64,000 nucleotides of DNA from Pycnopodia helianthoides (lineage: Eukaryota; Echinodermata; Asteroidea; Forcipulatida; Asteriidae). The DNA is taken from positions 9,552,675 to 9,616,674 of the forward strand of contig CM063247.1 of assembly GCA_032158295.1 (NCBI GenBank), given 5' to 3'. Position 1 is the stretch's first letter. Each line of letters starts with the position of its first letter. This document shows, piece after piece, positions 47,801-57,400 of the stretch. The translations under genes were made by a program, and so were the position numbers. Under the pieces are notes generated by a model. It did no database searches and was not told where the DNA came from. It worked only from the letters and a program-made list of their open reading frames with translations.

Positions 47801-50800
47801 GCCAACGGCCTTGTTAATGTTACAGTGTCTTGGAATAGACCTGTTCAGACAAGGGGCACCGTCAAAATGTATAAGGCAATGTGGGATCGACCTGACCAGC
47901 TAAATAGTGGCAGCCAGGGGGACGAAAAAGTCATTCCTGCCACAAAGGTGAACTCGCAAACGATCGTTTTATCATTCGCATAATTGTCGTTTCTTAACAT
48001 TCAAATTTCAATGAATATTAAGATTTTTTAAGAGGATGAAGTGACCTTTAAAAAAAAAATCGTAAACCCGTGCTTAAACATTATTCAATAAGAAAATACA
48101 ATGAAGTACCGGATTGACTCCGACTTTAACCAAATGTTGCTGTGAGAATTAAGTAAAACATTTTGGGTATGTGCTATTTTTTTTTTTTTTTTTTCTTCGA
48201 ATGCAGGAGAATGGTCCTTGGGATTCTGCAGTCAAGTACGAGTATCACATTGAGAATCTACAAGATCAGAAGGATTATCAAATTAAAGTAAGTACACACC
48301 ACGTGTTTTTACTACACTAGTGGCGAGAACAATTGACCCCCTTTCCCAGAAAAGGCATTTACTTAGCACAATGTTTCGCTACAGCAAAATCCCCTCAATT
48401 TTTTTTTTTTTTTGGGGGGGGGGGAGGGGGGGAATTTAGCAATCTTGATGAGAATCGCTGATGAATTAGCTCCCACAATGTAGTAAGCACTTTGTTTTAA
48501 ATATCTCACAAAAAAGCCCTTGAGAAGAGCGATGTCAGCCGATTTTGTCCGTATTTATTATTATTATTTGTTTTTTTGCTGTGGCTTGTCGGTGTGCAAA
48601 GTTTTTGAATAGACTGTGGCCCTTTTCGAATTCTCGGCTTCGGCTCCCTCAATTATTTTAACTTACGCATGCTTTGCGGTCAGACAAGAAAACTTGGCCT
48701 GAAGCCCAATCCGGAGCCGAAGCCGTGGATTCGAAAAGGGCCTATTTAAGTTGACTTCGAGAGTGAACGAGTTTTCGCGAGAACCTGTGGCAATTGTTTA
48801 TAACAATAACTTGTATTGTGCTGTTTTAATAAATGTCATCCTCAGGTGACTCCTATGGTGCCTTCCCCTACCCCTGGCGTACTGTCATCTGGATACACAG
48901 CATCGCTTACTTTTAATGTTACAGCACCGGCCCCTCCCCAACCAGGTACTATAAAGTAAAATGTGAAATTATCACTCAAAGAGTTTTAAACACTAACTTC
49001 ATTGAATGTAAAGAAATGAATTGATATAAATTCCTAAAATTTGCTCCGCGTCATTAGATGAAAATCAGTAGACCCACAGGCTTATTCACATCTTAGCAAT
49101 ATAAGTTCTTTTCAGAACTAAATCTACTAAACCCTATTGGATAATAATTACATGCTGTTACAGCAAAACAAAACTATTATTTCACCAAGCAAATCCTCAA
49201 ATCGTGTATGCATTTATTATTATTCCCATGAACACTTCACGAGTTGAGAGACATGTTGCTCCTTTTCCATATCAAAAACAGCACTGCAAATTGCAGACTC
49301 GGAGAACATTCAACAGAGGGGTGTAATCACAAGACCACAGCGTCGACCACCTGCAAGCACAATTGAACCAACCACTGCTCAGGCTATCCAAGTGACGTTC
49401 ACTGAAGATGTGATGACACCTAGCCCGCCCTCCAGTGACCGTCTGCTGCTAACAGCGTCATTGGCAGTAGGAGTGGCTTTGGTGTTTGTGATTGCAATGT
49501 TGGTCACTACTTGGTGTTGCTTCAAGAGAAAGAAGAAAGATGATGAACTGAAGAAGGCTGTGTTTATTAGAACCAGAGAAGAAGAGATTAGCATGTATCA
49601 TCATAAAGGAAGTATTCAAAAGAGCGGTACGTGCCCTACACTTGACTGATTTTGCTGTTTGCTTAAAACACTCTGTTTTGAATAGTGAATAGTAGGTTTA
49701 TAAACAACAAAATTGTTGAAAATTCTCAATAATTCTAAGTTCACTAAAGCATGGAAAGTGGAAAATTACCTTGTGTTGATTCTTTGAGTTACAAAAATAT
49801 TACACAAATATTTTGCAACAGAAAATTCTCAATCCACACCCACAGTTTTAAACGGGTGCTTTGACTCGTCCATCGAAAATTTTACTGAAATGAAGTAACG
49901 TCAATAGACATAAAATTTGCTTTTTAGAGACAGAATGCAGGGAATGCCTTCCTGAATTCGAAGTCAAGGAATTAGACCGGACCTTACTGAAGTTGGAGAA
50001 GGAGCTAGGCAGTGGTCAGTTTGGAGTGGTATACAAAGGTTACGTTCTTGGTGTATACAGCAAAGAAGAATATTCCCCGGTGGCCGTCAAGAGTTTGAAG
50101 TGTAATTAAACTACTTTGTGAATTTTTTGGTTTGATTATGCAATTTTTATTTTTTTTTATTAATTTTTTTTTTTGGGGGGTGGGGTGGGGGGGGAATGTT
50201 TATCAAATATCTTTGAGGATGAAATTGTCTATTGATTACAGTTGGTTGTTTTGTTTTGATGTTACACATTTTGTCTGATAATCCTGCACGATAATCCGGA
50301 GATCGCAGGTTCAAGTCTGCTCTAATAAATTTTACTCAACACCAGATCAAAGTTCTTCTGTATTAAACCTTAAATATTTCTTGTATATCCTGTAGTAAGT
50401 TCACTTCCAGATAACAACTAACACACTGTTTTTCAGTGCCAATCTGTGTATCTTCAGAGAGTTGCCAAACAACAAGTACCCTAAACAGAATCAATGGGAA
50501 TATGGTTGAGAAAATATACGTATTGGTGGATTTTGTTTTTGTTTTTATTTATCTCGGGGTGTCGACAACTTACTTCTATGATGTCGACATCTCAAGATGA
50601 AATTCTAAATTCGTGAAGACGACAACTTGTTTTTAAGGGTGTCGTCATCCCGAGATTAATCATCTCAAGATGTCATCATCTTGCAGAACATTACCTCGGG
50701 ATCTAAAGATGTCAAATGGCCCTTCCAGAGCTCCGTACAAATCTCACCACCAGGGGACGTACATTGTCCAGTCTTCGACAAGCCATTATGATCACATGCT

Positions 50801-53800
50801 ATGTTTTAACAATTCCTTGCATCTAGGTAATGCCAGTCAGTCCATGAAAGAGGACTTCCTTGATGAGATCAAACTGATCATCGAGATCGGGACCCATCCA
50901 AACATCCTGCCTGTCCTGGGCTGCTGTACGGTGGACGAGCCTTACTACCTCATCACGGAGTATATGAAGTATGGCGATCTCCTACACTTCTTGTGGAAAT
51001 GTAGGGAGGTAAGAATGCATTACATTCGGGCTTCTCGACTTAGAGTGTGGTACCAAGGAAGTGGTTTCCCACAGCTGGCAGCTTTTTAGTTACACGGAAC
51101 AAAAGATATTGCCATTTGAAACGTGTCATTGAAAAAAATGAAATCTGAAATTCATGGCATGAGACATTTCTCATCGCTGCTTTTCATGAATGGTTTATCT
51201 ACATAGTTACTACTATACTCTAGGTATAATTTGCCATTATCATTTTTTTCATTTATGTTATTATCATTTATTTATCTGGCCATTGATGAAAGAAAACAAC
51301 ATCTAGGCAGGCAGTATAAGATAAAACTGTAAGCAAATGTTGCCGTTGAAAGAGTCCGCGTGTGGTCAAACATACAATGAATTGTACATGATGGTGAAAT
51401 GAAAGGCTGTGCACAAAGTATCTTTGTGTACTGTACAGATTTCGCCATTATTATGTCAAACCGCTGGTATATCATTCGAAACCATAATGGTGATATTGCA
51501 TGATCAGATAGTAGGAGGGTTGAGTGTTTTATTTAGATTTGTTCGCCTCATGATACCAGATAACGGTACATCCATCATCGAAACCGCATTGATTTATTTT
51601 GAAAGATCACATTGACGAAAACGCGTCTGCCTAGTGCACAAACCTATGGCATTTGCCAACCATTAATATATGTAAGCGTGTTTGAATTTAATTGGCATAT
51701 TCCATTGGAAGGGCGGTTTGTTTTAGTATTATTATCTCCTAATGTACACCTTCACACTACTCAGGAAAACCGACCAGATGATGATCACGTGTACATCATG
51801 ACAGAGACAAACAAGATACAGATAGCTCGACAGATTACAAGAGGAATGGTGAGTGACACGTTTTGAAAAAAGCTTGGGAAGAAACTTTTTTTTAAAACAT
51901 TTATAAGTAAGGAGCGTAGAGCATAACTATAAAACGTATGTAAATCGGGCATTGCCGCTATTCAAAATGTAAATAAACGAAACAACGGCTTTATTTGCGA
52001 ATACTATTATGGCTACATCGATGCATCTGCGGGGCCGGTACTGCTTTGCAGTACATGTAGCTGGTGTCGCATCATGTTGACATGTCTTGTACACTTCTAA
52101 CATTAAATTTTCTGTCGGTTAAGTGCGAAAACTTCGTAGACGTGGATACAAGCACAAGACTAAAACTATAAGGATCCAAACTTAATCTCTAGCGATGCTA
52201 CTGTGGTGTAATGTAATTTATTATTTTATTGATCATAAGGAATATCTGTCCAACACTCGTTACTACCACGGAGATCTGGCCGCACGTAATGTACTGGTGG
52301 GTGAGGACCTAGTGGTGAAGATATCCGACTTTGGTCTGGCAGATGATATCTACCAGAATGGATACAAGCGTCTGGCGCCACACAGAAAACGCCCTGTGAA
52401 ATGGGTCAGCCTGGAGACCAACCTGGAAGGGAAATGTACCATACAGAGCGACGTGTATGTATGACGTGGACTGACGTCACTGTTTTTGCATGAATTTTGT
52501 GTGTTAATGAGTGACAGTGAAGCAATGGTCACCTTGTCTAAATGTACAATTTCTTAATCAGGATGTAGTGATGCATGACGGGAGCGATAGTACTGCTGAT
52601 TGACGCAATGCACGCAATCACAACATGTACACACACAATATGGTATCAATGCGGATGCTCCATGGATAATGTAACCATAATTTTTAAACCAAGTTTGAAA
52701 GGAGAATGTTGCGATCGAGCCATATTTTTTAGTACAAATCAAAGACTGATAATTATTATTTGCAATGGATTTACACAACATGCATACCAATTATTATTGA
52801 TAGTCGAATCTTCCGTAAACAGTCAGGGGCGACCTCCTAGCCAAGATCCCAAGAGGATGTTTTCAGGAGGAAACCAACCAAGTACCAAGTACTGGTCCAC
52901 AGTGCGCACATGCACACGTCAGTTTATGCCAACGCCTTTCGATGCGGCGCTTGGACCGAACAAATCATCATTAATGGGTGACTTTGGGGGGCACTAGGTC
53001 AGCAGACTTTCCAGGTAAAACCGTTGTCTTGGAGATGTGGTCGTCCTAAGACCTTAGCGTGAGCATGGAAATTTGTCTGATTAGTCTCCTGTCACTTAGC
53101 CTTCCAAAGTTTCCCATTGTACATGTGACTTGAAGAAATTGTAAAGCGTTATCATTTGTAAATACAAATAATTTCCTTTTTCGCAAAACTTCATCCATAT
53201 TAAGATCATCGAGTTTGTTTTTGTCAAGTTAAATTTGCATCTCGGAAAGATTGTATTAATATTTAAGGTTTTTTTTTTAAAGATTCTCATTCGTTGCTTT
53301 CTATTTGGATGTTTTGATCATTTTCTTCACAGATGGTCATTCGGCATCGTGCTGTATGAGATCTACACTCTGGGCAGTATGCCGTACCCAGGTCTCGATG
53401 GCAGGGAGGTGGTACGCCGACTGCAGACTAGTTACCGCATGGATCAACCTGACAATTGCCCTGACGAGATGTAAGTTACAATATTATAAGCTTGCCTGCA
53501 TTGCTACAAAGAATCCGAACATGTATTTTGACACTGATACTTTACTGACATTTTCAAAACGTGTAGAACTGTCTTTGCATTGTCATCAAGAACTTTCACT
53601 AGCCAATCGGAGGTGCCCAAAGATGTACGTTGTTCAGTGTACGCTTCCATGTTAGCGTGGGCCCAGACATTGGCAAAATAAACTGTCGAGCTCAAATAGC
53701 AATGCTACAAAATATCCGAACTGATGTTTTAAAGCTGATATTTTAAAAACGTGTAGAACTGTCTTTGCATTGTCATCAAGAACTTTAACTAGCCAATCGG

Positions 53801-54453
53801 AGGTGCCTAAAGATAATATGTACGCTATTCATACGCTTACATGTTGGCGTGGGCCAGACATTGGCAAATTTAGCAATAATACACAATATCCGAACTAATG
53901 TTTTAAAACTGACATTTTCAAAATGTGTAGAACTGTGTTTGCAATATCAACAATTTAAAATTAGCCAATGGGGGATTGCCCAAAGAGATATAAACGTTAT
54001 TCAGCGTGCGCATTCATAGTTGTGTGGGCCCAAATATTGTCAAAATAAACTTTCCAGCTCAAAACAACAGCAGATGTTGGTGAATTTAACATTTTTGGTG
54101 ATAATGTTTATGTTTGTTACCATATGAATCAAATGAACTGAGTGCATTCTTTCTTGTACAGCTATGACATCATGAGGCAATGTTGGCGGGAGAAGCCAAC
54201 CGATCGCCCTACGTTCACGAGTCTGTTCAACACCTTCGACAGGATGCTGGTGGAACAGAGTGACTACATGCTGCCACTGGATGGCGCTATGTACGATCAC
54301 TGTCTCCTGGGTGGTGGCAGCGGCCAGGTGGCGAAGACCAGAAGCGAAGAGGGAGCTGTGTGCGGCTCCTTGGCGGCAAAACTGATGCTTGAGGATCTTC
54401 CGAAAAGCGAGACTGAGCAGAGTGATACCGTCAGACTCTTCCCCAAGGAATAA
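38723..54453 (+). CDS. Gene B: complete FN3-type receptor tyrosine kinase, 16 coding exons, 755 aa
   Basis: Paralogue of gene A. Exons: 38723-38816, 40488-40589, 42566-42666, 46426-46482, 46790-46859, 47550-47594, 47745-47947, 48207-48287, 48846-48945, 49297-49626, 49928-50101, 50827-51008, 51765-51848, 52240-52454, 53333-53470, 54162-54453. They sum to 2268 nt with every phase matching. Domains: signal peptide about 1-23; FN3-1 about 34-141; CYEET..FC linker 143-153; FN3-2 about 158-280; transmembrane about 334-359 followed by FKRKKK; kinase about 415-690 with GSGQFGVVYKG (422-432), K449, E466, gatekeeper T496, HGD 551-553, N558, DFG 571-573. Start chosen at 38723 because a hydrophobic signal follows at once and the context has A at -3; an in-frame ATG at 38576 would add 49 residues. 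Family relatives are FGFR/RET/Torso-like; ligand unknown. Confidence 0.93.
39845..39983 (-). repeat. GGGGGCACAAGGGGGTG repeat, reversed copy
   Basis: On the minus strand GGGGGGCACAAGGGGGTGC, then CTAGGGGGGAAC, TGTAGTT and CTTTTAGCGCT. Matches the blocks at 59459-59575 and 59618-59725. In gene B intron 1. Confidence 0.55.
40288..40364 (+). repeat. tRNA-derived SINE, copy 3 (best pol III boxes)
   Basis: GGCTATAGACAGCTCAGTTG (A box region) and GGTTCAAGTCC (perfect B box), then TCAATTTCTTCTTGTTCAAC. The anticodon region has decayed, so it is not a tRNA gene. It ends about 120 bp before gene B exon 2. Confidence 0.7.
40488..40589 (+). CDS. Gene B exon 2: first FN3, A-C strands
   Basis: Starts QPPTDINLTFE after TTATAG and includes LNAVGSWQRPT, the FN3 Pro-rich start and W..P core. 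Phase 1 to 1. The gene A equivalent should lie left of the window. Confidence 0.88.
40590..42565. other. Gene B intron 2
   Basis: A (GTTT)n/poly-T tract at about 41640-41730, and a GACCC-rich patch at 42280-42470 that resembles the minisatellite at 47325. Otherwise nothing recognised. Confidence 0.5.
42566..42666 (+). CDS. Gene B exon 3: first FN3, C-C' strands
   Basis: Reads GDFTGYGVKLQKK...YGC and ends NSYNET before GTAATT, phase 1 to 0. It matches gene A 11-114. Confidence 0.87.
42795..43172 (+). mobile_element. TTAA-bounded MITE, family B copy 3
   Basis: TTAAAGGAACATTACAGAAT at the left and ATTCTGTAATGTTCCTTTAA at the right: perfect 20-bp inverted ends with TTAA on both sides. Gene B intron 3. 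Confidence 0.88.
43173..46425. other. Gene B intron 3, remainder (3.2 kb)
   Basis: Two GC-richer patches (43470-43790, 44805-45075) and a 71-codon open frame (45561-45776, SRRAFSPSRSFMENN...) stand out from the AT-rich intron. No family recognised; possibly old insertions. Confidence 0.35.
46426..46482 (+). CDS. Gene B exon 4: first FN3, E-F strands
   Basis: Nineteen codons, SENNMTFSDVEYGFQYRLT, between CTTAG and GTAAGT. This is the FN3 F..(L/V)..Y.(F/Y).(V/L) pattern. Confidence 0.9.
46790..46859 (+). CDS. Gene B exon 5: first FN3, G strand
   Basis: Begins VRTIAGSMMQLNQ and ends KFSP plus one base before GTAAGA. 70 nt, phase 0 to 1, as in gene A. Confidence 0.88.
47170..47465 (+). repeat. 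GACCCGG-rich element with a 23-bp minisatellite
   Basis: From about 47340 at least four units of CAGGTCAACTCT(G/C)ACCCGGAA, 23 bp each, follow looser GACCCGG words. In gene B intron 5. Related words are at 42280-42470. Confidence 0.75.
47550..47594 (+). CDS. Gene B exon 6: 45-nt CYxET..FC linker exon
   Basis: Encodes CYEETMSVDFCSVL with phase 1 on both sides. It has the same length and cysteine spacing as gene A 3844-3888. Confidence 0.87.
47745..47947 (+). CDS. Gene B exon 7: second FN3, first part
   Basis: Contains GKPVNLSVVEM and NVTVSWNRPVQTRGTVKMYK, the FN3 A-C strands. Phase 1 to 0, donor GTGAAC. Confidence 0.9.
48207..48287 (+). CDS. Gene B exon 8: second FN3, E-F strands
   Basis: Twenty-seven codons, including YEYHIENLQDQKDYQIK, the FN3 'I.NL...Y.(V/I)' motif. 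Followed by GTAAGT. Confidence 0.9.
48618..48742. mobile_element. 125-bp foldback element
   Basis: Left GGCCCTTTTCGAATTCTCGG CTTCGGCTCC and right GGAGCCGAAGCCGTGGATTC GAAAAGGGCC are complementary with few mismatches. In gene B intron 8. Confidence 0.75.
48846..48945 (+). CDS. Gene B exon 9: end of second FN3
   Basis: Reads VTPMVPSPTPGVLSSGYTAS, then LTFNVTAPAPPQP, the G strand and Pro-rich exit. Phase 0 to 1, donor GTACTA. Confidence 0.87.
49297..49626 (+). CDS. Gene B exon 10: stalk, transmembrane helix, juxtamembrane
   Basis: A Thr/Pro-rich stalk is followed by LLLTASLAVGVALVFVIAML and the basic FKRKKKDD. The juxtamembrane has AVFIRTREEE and SMYHH. Phase 1 to 1, donor GTACGT. Confidence 0.92.
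49928..50101 (+). CDS. Gene B exon 11: kinase glycine loop and VAVK
   Basis: GSGQFGVVYKG and PVAVKSLK, donor after T|GTAATT. The loop between beta-2 and beta-3 is shorter than in gene A. Confidence 0.95.
50102..50826. other. Gene B intron 11 with SINE fragment
   Basis: T then G homopolymer tract at about 50150-50195. SINE fragment at 50284-50345 (ATAATCCGGAGATCGCAGG TTCAAGTC, B box kept). Inverted TCTCAAGATG/TCATC words are repeated around 50560-50690. Confidence 0.5.
50827..51008 (+). CDS. Gene B exon 12: helix C to hinge
   Basis: [20 protein letters not shown] through [14 protein letters not shown]. Acceptor TCTAG, donor GTAAGA. An open frame runs further upstream, but the acceptor and the gene A alignment place the start here. 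Confidence 0.95.
51009..51764. other. Gene B intron 12: nothing recognised
   Basis: No repeat, RNA gene or extra exon found. Confidence 0.5.
51765..51848 (+). CDS. Gene B exon 13: short kinase insert and helix E
   Basis: 28 codons starting ENRPDDDHVYIM and ending IQIARQITRGM before GTGAGT. Confidence 0.94.
52240..52454 (+). CDS. Gene B exon 14: catalytic loop and activation segment
   Basis: [38 protein letters not shown] and KWVSLETN. It has HGD at 52267-52275 and DFG at 52327-52335. The first 22 codons match gene A's residues exactly. Confidence 0.95.
52555..52965 (+). repeat. Dispersed repeat in gene B intron 14
   Basis: Counterpart of 17031-17375: AGGATGTAGTGATGCATGA, GCGATCGAGCC, TATTTGCAATGGATT, CGCCTTTCGATGCGGCGCTT. 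Confidence 0.6.
53333..53470 (+). CDS. Gene B exon 15: kinase C-lobe
   Basis: [20 protein letters not shown] and SYRMDQPDNCPDE. Acceptor CACAG, donor GTAAGT, phase 2 to 2. Confidence 0.95.
53500..54063 (+). repeat. Three-unit tandem repeat filling gene B intron 15
   Basis: Units start near 53500, 53704 and 53876. Each has AATCCGAAC or ATATCCGAACT, GTGTAGAACTGT(C/G)TTTGCA, TAGCCAAT(C/G)GG and GCGTGGGCCCAGACATTGGC, in that order. About 180-200 bp each. Confidence 0.85.
54162..54453 (+). CDS. Gene B exon 16: end of kinase, C-tail, stop
   Basis: YDIMRQCWREKPTDRPTF closes the kinase. The tail has SDYMLPLDGAMYDH and ends RLFPKE with TAA at 54451-54453. It shows no clear similarity to the gene A tail beyond the first acidic/Tyr residues. 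Confidence 0.93.
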
Positions 54454-57400
54454 TTTAAGAAATGGCTAAGGTTGGCTAAGTGCTGTTTTTATAGGAGCGC
54501 ATGACGGTCATTCTAGTAGCTTGGGGAGCCTGAGAGAGTAAAGTACCAATTATTTTCGTTATGGGGTTGGGATGATGAAATATAGGTTGACATGCCTAGA
54601 CTGTACAAAGATAATACAATTATATCACATTGCGTGCAAACCCAGTTTATCAACTGTAAATTAAAAACTTAAAGGGACATATTTATCGACGTGATCGTGT
54701 GATACTTACGCTTTAGATAGAGTATAATGCTGACATAATAATGCCCAATGTAAAAATGTCCGAATTGCTCGGCAGTTCCTTGCTTTTTAAAAGGGTAGTC
54801 ACAAGCGCGAGAAGCGCCCTCACTTAGGTCAATGAAGACCTGTCATTGGCTGAGAGTTCTGTGCGGTGCGCACTAGCCCGAACATCTGACGTCACACATC
54901 GAGGCTCGTGAATAACGCCAGAGACCGGCTCTGAGCGTTTGGAGGGATCCTGACAAACGCACATTTGACCTCGCATCCCATTCACATGGTAGTATATTGT
55001 ACATACATTTAATACAGTAGAGTTATATATAGGAACGTACATTACCGTAATTAATAGACCGGTGCCTGTCCTTATCCTTGCGGTCAGGACAGGGGACCAG
55101 TCTAGGTGCGTACAAGCATGTACACTTTCATTGTTTGACTTCAGTGATGGCGGCCATTGCAAGGTGTCTGTTTGAAAGAAAGAAAAAATAATAATAGCCA
55201 GATATCGTCTATGGAATACTATAGTTTTATAAATATTGCAGCTTGCCCTGTGTAATTTTAGATCCATATACAGTTGACTAAAAGCATTACAGGCAACACT
55301 GTTGGCAAATGACCTTGTGATGTTGTTTTTTTTCCAAAATGTTTTTTGGACTATTAATATTTGATGTCGCAATTCTGCACTTCGTAATGTGTGTTTACTC
55401 CAGATTAGGTTGGATTATTCTTAGTGGATTGTTGTATGTTTAACTGTACAATAGCGGTAATGTTCATTTGTATACCCCTATGGCGTTAACGATATTCGAT
55501 AAAGGGGGGAACAGTAGATAGTAATTTGACTCAGACTTAGGAAAAGTATTTGACTTTGAAAACTATAATCATACCTCTAGAAATGTAAATAGCTTGGTGG
55601 ATATTAATCAGTCCTGACAATTAACAGTTACAGAGATGTGTAATCGAGTGTCTTAACATGAAGGCATGAGGCGTTAACCATGACACATTTTGCTTATTTT
55701 GCCTGTTTCTCAAAAGTGGAATGACCTTGGGGAGACAAACTCCTGGACACCTTAGACTTGGCCATTCCACATATCTAAGATGGGGAAAAGGTCCCAGGTT
55801 TCTTTTATAGGGGGGGGGGGTCTTCTTTTTCTAGGACAGAAAAGTGTTTTGCAGTCATTGATTTAGTGCAATATCCCATGTCAACTACAGACCTACCCAG
55901 ATCAAACCCTCAGATAAGTGGAGTCAATTGTTCTTGTCACGAGTTAAAGCCTATTTAATTAAACAAAGAAAAATGAGGCATAAAATCACCTTAGACTTTA
56001 GCTGAGCATGTAAATAAGTCACTTAGATGTAAAATAATTGCGAAATACACATAATTTTTGTAAATATATATATTGGATGGTGTAGAGGTAACTATTGGAA
56101 ACTTCGAGCGTTAGGATAAGGGTTGGGGCTGTCACGCCCTTTAAATTTTTGGTGTGAAATATGAACATACGAACAAAATGTAATTTGAAAGCGGTGAATT
56201 GTAAGAATATTGTTAATTATATACTTACGACTTTGGAAATAAGACCCACAACATTAATTGGTACTACTGATTCTGTCAGATAATCGCTTCACAATCACGA
56301 CGAAACAATCATGACAAGCAAAAGTTGTGGATAGTATGCAGTTAGAAGCTAACAGTATCATTCAACGGGTGACATTACATGTGTTTTTTTAAATCTTTGA
56401 TAGCAAGTGTATACTTAGGAGTACTGCTTTATTCTGGAAAATGCTTCATTTTTATAATCACAATTGTTTTTAAAGTGTAGAGTAGTTCAGATGGGTGTTC
56501 TTATGGATATTGTTTGTAAAAAGCTGTTTGCTTAAGTAAAAACGTAAACTAAGTATAAACTTTCGAACAGACGTTCACTCTAGAATTTCGTTCAACACTG
56601 ACCCCGAGTATAGACGCACCTGTGAGCAACAATCGTGTCTTCCTGCCTGCACACGATCAAAAAAGGTTATGCAGAGGGGGAGACAGTCTGCCTCCTGAAA
56701 ACGGAATCGGTCGCAGGTGTTGCTCCCATCGTTTTTGCATGCTAAGGATATAATCAGTACATGTGATAAAAAATGACCGCAGTATGACAGCCGATGATTG
56801 AGAACTGGTTTGAGAAAAAATTAATTGTTCATACATTTTGGGAAACCCATCATGGAAACAGAGGCAAGGGCAGGAGGAGACTAACTTTCGGTGGATCAGC
56901 TGAAGAGGGACGCAAACAACAAGAAAACAACTGAGCTTATAGGACGCTGATGCTGGACCGGGATGCGTGGAAGACGAGCATCAGAGTTTCCCGAGAAGGC
57001 GTCGGCTGAAGACAACCTCTCGCTCAACTACTACTACATTGTTTTAATTAGCATAGCGCTTGTTCTAAATTGAACTTCATAAATTGAGTTGTCTGTGGCT
57101 TTTTTCCCTCTTCTTTTGCAAGAAAGTATGCCTCAATAGCATTCATATTATAACTGAGTGAAAATTCGCTTTAAATTAATCCGGTTTTTTCAACAACAAA
57201 AATTTCATGCATACAGAATTAGGAGTTGATAAAGAAAAAGTAATGAAAAGTGGGAAAATATCCTCCTCCCTGTCCCCCTGGATTTACGCACGACCCGCGG
57301 TCAGGTGCCACTATAGTTACACAATGATGTGGCTTACATGAACAATTTAGTATATAGGCCTCACCTTGTAAGTGTATTTCAAAGCTGTCAGTTTTAATAT

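Noticed and set aside
54824..55372. 182-codon minus-strand frame downstream of gene B
   Set aside because: No domain, splice context or paralogue; likely chance.
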